A DNA stretch of 64,000 nt from Symbiodinium natans (GCA_905221605.1 CAJNDS010000413.1:62001-126000), one strand, 5' to 3'. Counted from the stretch's first letter, positions 9,890 through 21,182 are shown. The notes: generated from the letters alone by a model not told the origin. Numbers and translations: made by a program.

Positions 9890-10004
9890 ACTTGGAGGCT
9901 TATGGGTACTTATACGTGGGGTTATAAGTAGGGTAACTATGGTTATAGAAGCTTGTTTAGGGTACGTTTTACCTTACTTATAAGTAGCCTAATGAGCCTC
10001 CAAG
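9890..10004. mobile_element. Introner-like TIR element, family A, copy 4
   Basis: Left end ACTTGGAGGCTTATGGGTAC, right end TAGCCTAATGAGCCTCCAAG. The GGTTATAAGTAGGGTAAC core is shared with copies at 49.6 and 61.65 kb. Flanking exons were not identified. Confidence 0.8.
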
Positions 10005-10410
10005 AAGGGTTTATAGGGTTTCGGGTAGATCGGGAGGCATGAGGTCGCGTTCTGTTTCAAAGGCTCACTATCCTCTTTGCGGTAGGTTGGGCTGCGGAGG
10101 CTGCTGGGATCTCCGATCTCCGATTTAGGGTGGCGTGGTGGTCGACTCTGCTTCGGGCTCTCCCATGGCTTGGGCACATGGCAAAATTTCCACCCGATCC
10201 TTGCGAGGGGGTTAGGGTTTCGTCGGGATGAGTGAGCTAACCTAGGATGGCACTGAAAAACCCTCTGAAAAAACACTCCTGAATAGGATCCTCCAAACCC
10301 CAATGAGGGACAGCATAAAATGTCCCAAAGGGCCTACCCAGTAAAGGCATCGAGTTGCTCAGCAGATGATCTTCTTCCCCAACCAGGAAGTCCAGCTCGT
10401 TACCTCGAAA
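10005..10410. other. No supported gene
   Basis: An open minus frame of 104 codons has biased composition without domain resemblance. No repeat stands out. Confidence 0.3.
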
Positions 10411-10474
10411 AAACCCTAAACCTTAAAACTCTAAACCCTAAACCCTAAACCCTAAACCCACCCCAAAACCCTAA
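10411..10474. repeat. CCCTAAA array
   Basis: About seven irregular units in CCCTAAA orientation. Confidence 0.92.
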
Positions 10475-10970
10475 GCGATGGGAGAGGTCGAGCAGGGGTA
10501 CTCTGGTGAACCACAGGTTCGTATCAGGCTGCCCTTCATGGAACTCCAGGCTCAGCCCTTGTGCTCCAGCCCGAAACTCTAAACTATGGCTATTTTGAGT
10601 TGCAGTCTGGCTCGACTTCGCATCGATTGTAGCTAGGCCAGGCGTTTCTCTTGCATGTCTTGACTTGGGCTGCCTGTGCCATACCAGCAACCTAATAACA
10701 ACAAGCCCTTGCATTCAGCCGAGCTTCTGTCGGTCCTGAGTTCGGGCATCCACGCATCCCACATTTGATCTCACGTTCGAGAGGGAACCCCGGTCCGGCC
10801 CGGTCCCCCTCAACAACGAGTTCGGAGTTTAGCCGCTCATTCAGTGTAAGAGGGCGCTAAGGTGCAGCGATGCACACAAGATGCCTAATGAATGTGGTCA
10901 GCATGCCCAGGTCCAGCAATACTTTCTTTTCTGCAGCCAGGAGCCCTAAGCTCTATAGCATTCGGGCTAA

Positions 10971-11018
10971 CCCCTAAACCCTAAACCCTAAACCCTAAAC
11001 CCTAAACCCTAAACCCTA
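10971..11018. repeat. CCCTAAA array
   Basis: Seven uninterrupted units, one of the cleaner arrays in the left half. Confidence 0.95.
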
Positions 11019-11275
11019 CTGAGCCAAGGCAAGTCTCCAAGCCGAAGTGAACCAATGAGGTACCGCAGCAGTTCGCTGTTGCTGACCTCCCACCTCGCAA
11101 GAGAAGCTTGCCAACCATCACACAGCAACACGTCACGGGCAAGGCCCACAAGCTTCAGGGTTCAGGGCCACTTCAGGGGTTCTCAGGAGAAAAAATCCAT
11201 GGTACCTCTTATATATATATATACACACATGCATGTTCCTCGTTTTAGGATTTTAGGGTGCCAAAAGAAGGCCCT

Positions 11276-11289
11276 CATTTTGGCTCAAG
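11276..11289 (+). other. Possible relict dinoflagellate spliced leader
   Basis: CATTTTGGCTCAAG is identical to the last 14 bases of the 22-nt dinoflagellate spliced leader as I recall it; bases upstream (GGCCCT) match it only partly. Dinoflagellate mRNAs receive this leader by trans-splicing, and reverse-transcribed mRNAs that re-enter the genome keep a relict of it. The following sequence (CCCCTAAAGAGTCCCCCTC) shows no GT donor, so this is not a functional SL RNA gene. No retrogene could be recognised downstream. Confidence 0.55.
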
Positions 11290-11429
11290 CCCCTAAAGAG
11301 TCCCCCTCAAGAAGCCCCACCTGCGCCACGATGTAGCAAGGGCCGGAGCTGTGGCTGTCGGGGAGCCCCGTCGCTCCCTGGGGTCCAGGAAAACTGATGC
11401 TGAGTACACGTCATGCATCTGGTTCGTTA

Positions 11430-11535
11430 CTGGGTTTCCGACATTCGGGGGTGCCCTTATTGGGGGTTCGTACTACAAAAAAAGCCTACGATTTGAGGGC
11501 TATATTGTGGGTCCCTTATTTTCGAAAACCCCCAG
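11430..11535. mobile_element. Introner-like TIR element, family B, copy 1
   Basis: Ends CTGGGTTTCCGACATTCGGG and TTTCGAAAACCCCCAG are inverted. The internal pattern TGCCCTTATTGGGGGTTC is shared with copies at 50.9 and 52.7 kb. Confidence 0.75.
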
Positions 11536-12516
11536 TTCTCTACCAAGTCTACTCAGCAAATGCTGATTGAAGGGAAGATGGGGACTCCCCCCCCCCCTCC
11601 TCCCCAAACGCCAGCCCATCTTGGATTCCACAGACTTGGGGCCTTCTTGAACCCCTCACGACGATGGATGAGCCGAGTTTGGGGGTGCCGAGTTTGCTAC
11701 GAGGCTTCGAACTCGAAAACCCGAACCAAAGTTATGCGGCCGTGCTGCGCGGATGCGGATGTAGGCTCGGCCCCGGCAGGGCTGGGAGCCTTAGCATCTG
11801 CATCTGGTAGTTTAGCCCTCATGATGGAGATGAAGAAGGATATGGGGATTTACGAGTAGGATTCCCTTATAACAAGGACCCCAATCAGGTATTTTGGAAA
11901 CCGCCAAAATACCTAAACAACAAAAGTTCGGGGCATTCTGGGTGGGGTTGAAGATTGAGGGGAAGGATTCGCGTGGGCCCAGAGCTGAAGGGCTTTATAT
12001 AGTTTGGCATATATGCGTAGAATACATACTTATATACATGTAGAAGTATAAACGCAGTATACATGAGGAAGGGATCACCTTTGCAGTCTACCGAGTCTGA
12101 TGATGATACCAGCGGGTTGATCCAAGAACTACACAAAGGGAGCCGAGCTTAGAACAACCCTCACCCCCCCCTATCCTGGACGCCTCTAGCCGATAAGGCA
12201 GCAGTCAATCCTGTCAAGCTACCCCCCAAGACTACACGCCAAGTAGCGGAAGTTATAAAGTTCTGAACTATGGCGCTCCAGCACTGGGCTGCACCACTCC
12301 TGCGCGCACGACTTCCGCCCAAGACTCGGTGACTCGGACTGTCTCAGCAAGACCCACGCACTGCACCATTGCGAGTAGCGCATCCACAACAACGATGATA
12401 GCCGCTGATGGCCCCTGAGATCCCACACTCCCAAAAGCTAAGGCAGCAACATGGCCAGAGCTACCTGAAGTCCTGACTTAAGAGCCCTGGACTTAAGATG
12501 CCCCCAACCCCCAACC

Positions 12517-12547
<31 letters not shown>

Positions 12548-12686
12548 AAGAACGAAAAGTAGGAATTCTTCCATACTTCCGAAGTCCTCAGCGCCGATTT
12601 GCAGCCGCACCTTGGACGTCTCGGAAGCAGAAACTTGGGCTTCGACGCTCGCGCTCGCACAAGGGTGAGGTGTTTTTTGGGGGTGT
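11536..12686. other. No supported gene; possible family-B remnant at 11.85-11.91 kb
   Basis: GGATTTACGAGTAGGATTCC near 11846 and ACAAGGACCCCAAT resemble family-B interior sequence. A poly-C/poly-A tract lies at 12514-12550. Open frames here lack family signatures. Confidence 0.35.
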
Positions 12687-12755
12687 ACTTGAAGGTTCTT
12701 AGAAGTTGGTTTTTAGGTACCCTAAATAAGGTTCTCACCATACTGAACCACCAAG
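12687..12755. mobile_element. Short degenerate family-A element, copy 5
   Basis: ACTTGAAGGTTCTTAGAAGT at the left and CTGAACCACCAAG at the right. It is the shortest family-A copy and its termini have several mismatches. Confidence 0.5.
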
Positions 12756-12814
12756 CAAAGGGTTGCTATGAGTATGTGTTTTGCCAGCTCCTTTTACCTC
12801 GTCCCCCTCACTTC

Positions 12815-12891
12815 AAACCCTAAAAAACCCTAAACCCTAAACCCTAAACCAACCCTAAACCCTAAACCCTAAACCCTAAACCCTAAACCCT
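12815..12891. repeat. CCCTAAA array
   Basis: About ten units with two small interruptions (TAAAAAACCC, AACCAACCC). Confidence 0.95.
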
Positions 12892-13865
12892 GCACCGCCG
12901 AAGCACCTCTGGGGCGAGCTCCCGGGCCAGCCACGGTCTCAGGCCGGCAAAGCAGCTGCCAGGGCTTTCGGGAGGCACTTGCACGGAGGAAACCTTGGGA
13001 AGCAGGGCTTAGGGTTTAAAGGGCTTAGGGTTTAGGGTTTTGAGGGCTTTTTGCCGAGCTTCCTGTGCGCAACACTTGCAGGGGCAACTTGAAGACACAA
13101 GGAGGGTTTGGGGCGTATGGAAACAGGGGTGGGCTTATGTTGCCCCTCAACGGAAAGTGTTCAACTGTTGCACGAGCTTACACTCAAGTCATGGCTGCCG
13201 GTGAAGATTAAGATGGGCCACTGCGCCGACACAGGATCGTGCTGTCTTGGGGTGCACGTGAGGACCGCCCCCCTTGCCCCCCACAAGGGCTTCTTTTCTA
13301 CTGTCTTCGCAGTCCATGCATCGTCAAGCTGCAAGGAGCCAGAGGTGTCATCTTTATGTGGCCTCTGGCCCTTTGCCTTTCCCTATGGGCAGAGAGTGCA
13401 TCTATATGTCCGTGCTCTGACGTGCGGTGCCTCTTGCTGCGCCCTAGAGGGCCGTGCTTAAAACTGGACCTCCCAGAGGGACCGTTATCTAGAGACCGGA
13501 CCATCTGTACAAGCTGGAGGCTTTGCCTCTTCAGGCCGCCAACAAGGTGGCGGCCCGCCAAAAGCTCGATAGCAAAGCTCGGTCCCACCGAAATTCAGAA
13601 GTGGGGGCTTAGGATAATAAGGGCCGGAATATAGAATATTGACCCCTTTGGTAGGAGCCCCCTGTATTGAGCTCTTTCCTTGCTGCCGTTCCGGGCTGCT
13701 GTATCTATACGAATGCTGTGGGGCGAAGCCTAAAGGCATGCGCAAATGCTGCCTAAAAGCAGCCGTCTAGCCCAAACTGGTGTGGGCGTGAGTTTGACTG
13801 GGTTTACTGTAGGGTCCTGCAAGGTTGCATAAAGGACCCGCACTGGCGAAGCAGTGACGGAATTC
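12892..13865. other. Unresolved spacer with a TTTAGGG cluster at 13004-13041
   Basis: Open frames at 13.1-13.75 kb overlap on both strands without recognisable domains. Near 13600-13680 short sequence (GGGCTTAGGATAATAAGGG, TTGGTAGGAGCCCCC) resembles family-B ends. Confidence 0.35.
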
Positions 13866-13869
13866 AACT

Positions 13870-16491
13870 ACGGAATTCTCACATCAGCAGCCTGCAATGC
13901 CCGGCGTGTCGACAATCTCAGATTTCTTTGCGCCGCAATACCCGACCATTCCACTTGAGTAAAGAGAGTAGTCTCGTGATCCACACGAAATTTCCCTGGC
14001 ATTGTAGCCCTTATCCGCGAATGGTCCGATGTTCTCTGTGCGGTCGCCGTAGAAATGCACTTTGTTTGCCGGGATGGTGACGCCCTGCTTCGCGTACCAG
14101 GACACGATGCCCTCAGCAGCCTTTGGGAAATGATCGGCGTACATGCGATGTTACCCACATGTTACTGCTGTTGGTATCACTGTTCGGTCAGCAAGCTACT
14201 CGTACAGCTGAATATCTCTAAGATCTCGAAGTTCGTCGTGCACCGAATCTACATGGAAGTGCATAGCTAAGGACATGCAGAGCACTCTCATTTCAGCTGG
14301 GGGTCGTTTTGCTTCTCCCGGTTCGGCCATCCGAGAACGAGTGGTGAATCCACTGCTGGATAATCGGACCAAGCAGACCTCGCTAAACATGGGCATCAGT
14401 ACCACAAGTAGACTTCATGGGGCTGTTCATACTTCCGCAGCAGTCCCAGACCCACATGATTTAAGATCTGATGCCAGGGCACGCTTGGCTGTTCTCGGAT
14501 TTCATCTTGTTGAACTTCTCACTGTTCAGAACATTGTCCAGGAGAAACGGCCTTTCTGGTGAGTGATGGCCCCCCGCATCGCCTGCTGACACAACACCCA
14601 AGTAGCAGGAGTTGCAGAAGGTCTCCGGCAACTTCTGCGCAGCCTCCGAGAGAGTGAGCCAGCCTCCGCCATAAGCCGTGTCCCAGATGCTTGATTCCAA
14701 CTTATTGTCTGGACAGGTTGAGACGTCACCCTGCTTACCGGTCAGAGTCCTGTCAATGTCGAAGATGCACACGCAGTCCTCTGTGGGCGTGGGCGGTTGC
14801 GTGGGCGGTGGCGGGGGCAGGGGTGTGGGGTCACTGCAAACGGCGACGCCCTTGGCATCCACGATTTCGTCCTGCGGCGCGGCTGACTGTCACATGTGTG
14901 GCCCTTCAATCTTTCCACATGTGCCGGAAGCATGGGGCATAGTTCTGGGTTGAGGATTAGCATGATACATGTGGGCTGCTGAGCTGCCAAGCGGCAGTTG
15001 TTGCGCCGCAAAACCCGACAATGCCGTTGCCAATGCTCATGTCACGAGAAGCGCAGGAAATCTCACGAGCATTGAAGGCTGTAGCGCTGAAGGGAGGGAT
15101 GTTCTCAGTGCGATCACCGTAGAAGTACACGTCTGTGTCCGCCACTTGGATGCCCTGCTGCTCGTACCACGCGACGATGCCAGCAACGGCATTCTGCTTC
15201 TCCCGATCAGGCCACCCAAGAACCTCGAGCGCCAACTCAAGCAGCACTCAAGCAGCACAGACTACACGTTGCTCAACCCAGGTCTGCCCGGGAGAAAAAG
15301 CAAACAGCACAAGAGCCAGAAGGGTTTGCTTAACGTCTCTTAGTAGCCAGCGGCGAATGCACGGCCCCGACGGACCAGTGGGAAGCCCGGTTGTTTGAGG
15401 AGAGCAATGCCTGGAAGGGCTCCCCAACAAGCACATTCTGAAGCAAGTAAGTTCGCTCCTGGGAATTCCGCCCGCTGGCCATTCCAGCGGAAACGATGCC
15501 CATGTAGCACTTGTTGCAGAACGTGTTCTTGAGGTTCTGGCCGGCCTCAGAAATCGTCAGCCAGCCCCCACTGTACGCAGTGTCCCAAATTCCGTAGATC
15601 TGCTTGTCGTTTGGGCACTGGTTTCCGGCGGTGCCTTGCTTTCCCGTCAGCGTCCGGTCCACGTCGAAGATGCAAAGACAGGCGGGCCCAGTTCCGGGAG
15701 GCATCGTTGGAGGCTCGGGGGCATCTGCTGGATCATAGCAATAATCAAAATTCGGAATGCCGACTCCTGAGCATCCGGGCACCGTCGTGACCCCGGACCT
15801 CTGGAAGCAGCGGAGTCCCGAGGCACAGTCCCCATCATCGTCACAGTCTCCAGCGCACTTCGGCATGTTGGTGGAACCATGCTGCCCATAGGTGCTGTCC
15901 AAGGGTGGCAGGCCCGGCTCGCCATCTTCGCACTGCGGGTTGTAGCAGTAGTCCCAGTTTGGCCAGGAAACTCCACCGCTGCATCCGGGAACAGCCTCAC
16001 CAACATGCCTCTGCATGCACTTCAACCCAGCCGCGCAGTCATCATCTCCGTCACAGTCCCCTTGGCATTGTGCCATGCTGATACCGCCGTTCGGACCAGG
16101 GCTGCTGTCGAACGGAAGGGTCTGGCACTCGGAACTGGCACCTGGACTTGGAACCCTAGCAACAAATCTAATGTTACTGTAGCCGTTTCTTAGTCTTAGC
16201 AAGTAGAGTCCGAAAACTATTCCCAAGTATCCCGAAGGCACTGGGAAGAGCAGGCGCCGGCTGGGCCGGCTCCGCCGGCTCCGCCGGCTGGGCCGAGCGC
16301 TCCTCCGCAGGCTCCCCAGGCTCCGCAGGCTGGGAGGCCTGGGAGGCCTGGGAGGCCTGGGAGGGCTGGGAGGGCTGGGAGGCCTTGCGCAGGTTGCTGC
16401 TGGCCTGCGTGGGCTTCGTGGCGGCCGAGTTGGGCTCACCGACCGTCAGCCATGCCATGGCCAAGCCCATCAGGAGCTTCAACATCATCAT
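13870..16491 (-). CDS. Secreted protein with Cys/Asp-rich repeats and two HAD-like phosphatase modules
   Basis: Starts MMMLKLLMGLAMAWLTVGEP (16491), a signal peptide, then a Ser/Gln/Ala/Pro linker of SQPSQASQ units. Exon 1 ends at 16232. A 76-bp family-E intron is removed, and exon 2 (16155 to about 15380) carries two copies of a motif with GDCDxDxDCAxGLxC ending DYCYxP. Next comes CLCIFDVDRTLTGKQG, the DxDxT nucleophile motif of the haloacid-dehalogenase superfamily. The second half of module 1 is at about 15240-14985 (VLGWPDREKQNAV, VYFYGDRTENI, GIVGFCGA). Module 2 repeats the order: about 14896-14475 (CVCIFDIDRTLTGKQG), about 14345-14290 (VLGWPNREKQN) and about 14138-13884 (FYGDRTENIGPF, MVGYCGAKK). 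Both modules keep both Asp. The likely role is a secreted or luminal phosphatase-fold enzyme; the substrate is unknown. Internal borders other than the first intron are approximate. Confidence 0.8.
16156..16231 (-). mobile_element. Introner element, family E, copy 3 (76-bp GA-AG intron)
   Basis: Runs GATACTTGGGAATAGT to TTTGTTGCTAG on the minus strand. Excision joins TTC GG to G GTT CCA and moves from the linker frame into the Cys-repeat frame; without it the two halves lie in different frames. It shares ends with copies at 4167 and 5865. Confidence 0.88.
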
Positions 16492-16611
16492 GGCACGGGG
16501 CTCAGGAGATGAACTAACCGTCCAACACTGCCAACAGACACGGCTGCAGAAGGAGAATCGTGGTGCAAGTGCTTCAGATGCCTGCGTTGAATCCGTAAAG
16601 CAAACTCGCTA

Positions 16612-17450
16612 ATAAGCCTTTCCAAGGGGCAGTAACTCTCAGCACACCAAGGGGTTTCGCATCTTTCACGCTGGCCGTGTCGACCAGGTCCTCGTCGTCC
16701 ACCATGGGAATGTGTATGACCTGGGGTGTTTACTTGGAGGTTCATGGGTACTTATAACCCCAATTAAGTATGTTATAAGTAGACTTATACAAATGGGGTT
16801 ATAAGTACCCCTGAACCTCCAAGTCGACGTGATGGCTCAGGAACTGCGCCAGACGAAGCTGCCAAAGGCGTGTGGGGGATCTGATGCGGGCCAAACCTAT
16901 GCCCAAAGAACCCGTCTGAACTTACCATCTGCCAGCTGGCATTAGGAAGAAGGAGCTGGTCGTGGATGGTGGACTCGATTAGATTTCGCAGCACCTCGTT
17001 CAGAGGACCCTGCTCCGCCACCTGCCACAAGTGGTTAGTTGGCTTCAAGCAGGAACGCTGGCAACGACGAAAGTAACTCAGCAGAAACTTCCATTCTTCT
17101 GAGGGGATCCTGACAGGCTGTCATGCGTGTGCCTTGGAAAATCGAAAGTCTTTGCAGGGTTTTAGGCTACTGCTGCTCTTTACCCTGCAGCCTTGAAGGC
17201 ATGACACAAAACAAGTTGTTCATGCTAATGTTTGTTCTTGGTTTTTTGTTCTTAGGGTTTAGGGTTTAGGGTTTAGGGTTTAGGGTTTAGGGTTCTTCGT
17301 GCAGCAGACGAGTGGAGCCAGCTTGAAACTCAACCGCCCTGGTGCCTGAGCAATGCCGGGTGTCATGCGGAAGTCCACCACTGGGGGGTCGATGAAATAG
17401 GCCACGATGCCTTGCGCATTCCAGCCTTGCCCCTTGTGCTTATGAGTGTC
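16612..17450 (-). CDS. Extended-synaptotagmin-like SMP protein, 3' exons
   Basis: SMP proteins move lipids between the ER and other membranes. Exons on the minus strand: about 17450-17320 (GIVAYFIDPPVVDFRMT), matching the FxDPPxxDF motif of the SMP fold; about 17045-16925 (QGPLNEVLRNLIESTIHDQ then LLLPNASWQM), matching its final helix and LPN, followed by GTAAGT; about 16885-16825, not resolved in frame; and about 16711-16612 (VIHIPMVDDEDLVD, then KPLGVLRV), matching the PLGVLRV step that leads into the first C2 domain. A TGA near 16612 ends the frame before any C2 domain, so the gene is truncated here or another intron was missed. A family-A element at 16732-16824 separates the last two exons. 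Confidence 0.65.
16732..16824 (-). mobile_element. Introner-like TIR element, family A, copy 6
   Basis: Near-perfect palindromic ends: ACTTGGAGGTTCATGGGTAC and GTACCCCTGAACCTCCAAGT. The interior also pairs (TTATAACCCC with GGGGTTATAA). It sits between two exons of the SMP gene; the nearest AG is in CACCCCAG just before VIHIPM. Confidence 0.85.
17252..17294. repeat. TTTAGGG array inside the SMP gene
   Basis: Six perfect units between the exons at 17.05 and 17.32 kb, so probably intronic. Confidence 0.95.
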
Positions 17451-17617
17451 AGAGTTTGAGGCTTAGGGCTATGCTTCTCGGCAGAACGTCTGCCCACTTT
17501 GCAGGATACACCAGCAGCAAACAAAGAACCACAAAGCCAAAACGACCTGCCCCCACAAAGACGTCACTCCTCCCACTAAGAGTTATTACCCGGACACCTC
17601 CACGGCTGCCATCGTGT

Positions 17618-17637
17618 GTGTGTGTGTGTGTGTGTGT
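17618..17637. repeat. (GT)n microsatellite
   Basis: Ten GT units, followed 40 bases on by AT-rich sequence to 17710. Confidence 0.9.
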
Positions 17638-17710
17638 CATATTAACTATCTATTCATATCGAATATTTTTTGTAGATATATCTATATAATACATATATAT
17701 ATATGTATAC

Positions 17711-18630
17711 ACAGCTCTTGGTGCCTCCAACCAAAGGCTCCTCGTTCAGCAGGGGGTCGAGCCGGATAACCAGGCCTCTGGTGTTACGTAGGGTTAGCCC
17801 AAAACCAGTGAGCGTCCTCTTTCATAAGGGTCATACGGGCTTCTAGAGTCTTTGGGGTATGTTTGTTACAGGGCCCTGGGTTTTTTTCGACACCCCTTCA
17901 GACCCGGCTGAAGCAAAACGCCAGTTTCTGCAACAGCCAACCTCTTCCAACAACAGCCGGAATCAGTACTTTTGTGCCGCCCGCCTAGCACATGTGTGCG
18001 GGGCACACTGGGCTGCCCGCATCACACAATCACACCGCAAATGCCAGAAAGAGATGGCAGTAGCCCCGGGCAAACCCTGCTTCACAGATCCTAGCAGCCA
18101 TCCTCAGCGGATGTAAGGAGATCTTGATCCCTTATATAGAACCTGTGAGTTGCAAGCTGACAAGATGCCCCCCGCTCCGCCACCCCCCTTGCAAAGCCTT
18201 AAAAGATTCGCAAAGCCGAGAAATGACGACCCCCCCCCCCCCCCTCCACCCTGCAATCTTGCAAAGGAACCCCGGGGTGGGTGGGGGGAGGGTGGGAGGG
18301 GAAGGGGAACAGTTTGCCAATTCTCCAAACAGCAGGGTCTGCCTGATGCTTTGGCAGCGAAAGAGCAGCCAACCCAGGGTTCGACCCCTCGTCTTGAAGG
18401 CCTTACATAGGGGCTGTAAATGGCCTTCATCAAAATGGGATTTTGGGGGCCAATTCTCGTATAGTTAAATACTAAAAGGGACCATAAGGGAATACTATTA
18501 GTAATTATTCCGCCCCTATATTCCTCTTGTTTTGCGACAGCAGGTGCAGACCCCACAAGAGGTCCATGATTGATGCTCCTTCGGATGGTTTGTGCCAAAC
18601 GCCCTCATGAAAGACCCGCAACCCCTAAAC
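17711..18630. other. No supported gene; C-tract and TIR-like debris
   Basis: Poly-C at 18231-18244 and GGGTGGGGGGAGGG at 18275-18300 generate spurious long frames. 18400-18530 (TTACATAGGGGC ... GGAATACTATTAG ... GCCCCTATATT) has weakly inverted ends and may be a decayed TIR element. Confidence 0.35.
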
Positions 18631-18844
18631 CCTTTTTGCAGCCGGACTGAGGGCGTTGCCGGAATACTGCTAAACCCTAAACCCCTGAACCCTAAACCCT
18701 CCATCTCAGGCCCAGGAGCTGCCCTTCAGGGAGAGGTAGCTGAGGCCAGCAGTGATGCCCAGGACCGAGGCTGCGATCTCCACGTCTGACCTTGGGCGCA
18801 GGTCGCGGCGCGCAAGCGGGAGAACGTGGGCTTCGGCTCACATG

Positions 18845-18923
18845 GTTTAGGGTTTAGGGTTTAGGGTTTAGGGTTTAGGGTTTAGGGTTTAGGGTTTAGG
18901 GTTTAGGGTTTAGGGTTTAGGGT
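18845..18923. repeat. TTTAGGG array, abuts a family-B element
   Basis: Eleven perfect TTTAGGG units ending within one or two bases of the TIR element at 18924. Confidence 0.97.
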
Positions 18924-19027
18924 ATGGGAGTTTACGAGAATAGGGGTGCCCTCCTAGGGGTCCTCGTTTAAGGGGACTCTGCTATGTCTGGGGGAAAAAG
19001 GGGTACCCCTATGATGGGAAACCCCCA
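18924..19027. mobile_element. Introner-like TIR element, family B, copy 2
   Basis: TATGGGAGTTTACGAGAATA at the left and GATGGGAAACCCCCATA at the right. The interior has GGGGTCC and GGGGTACCCC blocks as in other family-B copies. Confidence 0.7.
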
Positions 19028-19223
19028 TATATACTCATCCCCAATGCGTAGACCATGACGGCCGGGCGACCATCGATATCATGGACCCCCTGAATACTTC
19101 TTGTGGAGTATGCGGCGTACACTCATTCAACAACATCTGGACAAGAAGGCAATGCCTTCCGGGCCTTATAAGCGCTGGTGCAGCTTGCGGGGCCTTCAGG
19201 TATTGTAGGATGAGCAAGTTCCT

Positions 19224-19322
19224 ACCCTGAGCCCTGAACCCTAAATCCTAAAAAAAGAACCTAAACCCTAAACCCTAAACCCTAAGCCCTAAGCCCTAAA
19301 CCCTAAACCCTAAACCCTAAAC
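19224..19322. repeat. CCCTAAA array
   Basis: About twelve irregular units with CCCTAAG variants. It lies in the opposite orientation to the 18.85 kb array. Confidence 0.93.
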
Positions 19323-20870
19323 TGAGCAATCAAACTCTGAGTGCGGCCCGGGGCTCTGGAGTTTAAAAGAGACGTGGATCTCCACGCCTTGCCTCTTGGC
19401 ATCTTGATCTCGGCATGGCGCATCCCACACTTCCTTAGTTGTCCAGTACCTAGGGGTTTTAAAGGTTAACCTTTGGGAATATAAGGGGAATATATTAACC
19501 CAAAAAGGTTAAAGGTTACCTACTCTACTACTAAGCCTCCAGATTGTGCAAATCTGGGATGCCGTGGCCAAAATTGAAGTGCTTGAAGTGGAAGCTCTTC
19601 CTGGGCCAAGCAGCAACATGAGGGTTTAGGAACAAAGGAACATAGGGGGGACCCCCCAATATAGATCGCAAATAGCAGGATTCCCTTATGATACCAGTAA
19701 TCAGTAAAACCCCCCACATCGGGCTTGACACTCGCCCGCTTTACGGAACTTTGAGGCGGGTCAGGCTGAAGGATGGCAACAGGCAGGAAAGGCATGAGTA
19801 ACATAGGGATCATAGGGGTCCTAAGAATTAGACTTTTTTTTTTTTTTTGGGGGGGGGGGGGTGTATAGTGTAGTTATATATAGGGACCATACGGGAATAC
19901 GCTTTCGTCTTACTAGTTACTCTAGTTACTCCGACCCCTTAAGTAGATGCAAGTGCCCGACTTCTCGGAATTCCGAAAGCCTGCCCAGCCGCAAGAACTT
20001 CGGCAGCTCTTCGCGAATCTGGGGCTGCACCTCTTCGACCATGAACCTGACAGGCCAATCCAAGGCTGGCGGCTTTGACTTCTGGGCAACGGAAGCCTTG
20101 CAGGATAGTTTCCCGGGATGTGCTGGTGAACTTATGACACGGTTGGACGCAAGATCCTCTTGGGTTAGTGAATCTCGGGTGGAGCCTGAAGCATGGCTTT
20201 CCTGGCAGAAGAATGCACCAACCAGTGGTCTTCTTGCACAATGTACAACTTTGTGGGGCACACCGTCCTGTACCTACCACAAACATGCACCAGCAATGTG
20301 CGCCCGGCTTCTCCACCGCGGCGTTCACCTTGGGCCAGAGCCTTGGCGAGCAATCTATCCCCTCGAGCCACCTTAAGGCCTTGTTAACTCCCCTTTTGGC
20401 TCCCCTAAACTACTCTACATGAAACTTCTCAAAGCCCTTGCACATCCCCATGTAGCTTCCCCTGAGTCCCTTTTTTTGGTTTGGGGGCGTCAGTTGCTCT
20501 CAACCCTGGAAAAACCAGGAGTGAGACGTGGGTTTGGAGGCTCTTTTTGGCATGAGGCGCGGCCAAATCTTGCTGTGACTTTCATGCAGGGGGACCCTGT
20601 GCCAGCACCGTGACACAACATCTTGCTTGTGCCTTCGAAGCTTACAAACCAAGCCCAAACCGAGCTCTTGCGGATATTCCCGGAGACCCCAATCTGAATT
20701 GAAGGCGTTCAAACAAAAACACCCCCCCCCCCCAGAACTCGATATTCCTTCCTTCTGTGCGGACTTCTTGAATGCCAGCAGCAATCCCAATTCATAATAT
20801 CTTACATCATGGCTGGGAGGTGATGTCAGTTAATCCTAATTCTACTTGTTGCATCCGGAACTTCCTTACT
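19323..20870. other. Possible minus-strand exons, unassigned
   Basis: Short minus frames look protein-like: KSFHFKHFNFGHGIPDLHNL near 19540-19605, and DWPVRFMVEEVQPQIREEL then PKFLRLGRLSEFREVGHL near 19930-20060. Between them 19620-19850 carries family-B-like sequence and a T14G13 tract. No family recognised, and the exons could not be joined with confidence. Confidence 0.35.
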
Positions 20871-20872
20871 AG

Positions 20873-20945
20873 TTCATGGTTGGGATAGTATTAAAAAATT
20901 TAAATCTATCTTCCTTATTGGGTTTAAGTACCCTTAAGAATGACA
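20873..20945. mobile_element. Introner-like element, family F, copy 2
   Basis: GTTCATGGTTGGGATAGTAT then TTATTGGGTTTAAGTACCCTTAA, close to copies at 5172 and 37352. Its far end is not recognised, so the copy may be truncated. Confidence 0.6.
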
Positions 20946-21139
20946 AAGCCTAGTTGCATCCAGGACTATGCAGTTCTTGCGTATTCCTGAATACAACCGG
21001 GACTGTTGAGCCCATGCCGCCAATGTCACAGCACTCGTGGCATCACACCCTCCATAGTAGTTTCGTAAATCCCTAGACCCTTTTTCTGGACTATTTCCTT
21101 TTTTACACCTGGACTTGCTGAATACCAGCACCGCCGTTG

Positions 21140-21182
21140 TAGGGTTTATAGGGTGTAGGGTTTAGGGTTTAGGGTTTAGGGC
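21140..21182. repeat. TTTAGGG array, last before the array-free block
   Basis: About five units with TTATAGGG and TGTAGGG variants. No further array occurs until 34.74 kb. Confidence 0.92.

Noticed and set aside
18360-18395. GGGTTCGACCCC resembling a tRNA T-arm
   Set aside because: No matching acceptor, D or anticodon stems in the surrounding 80 bases.
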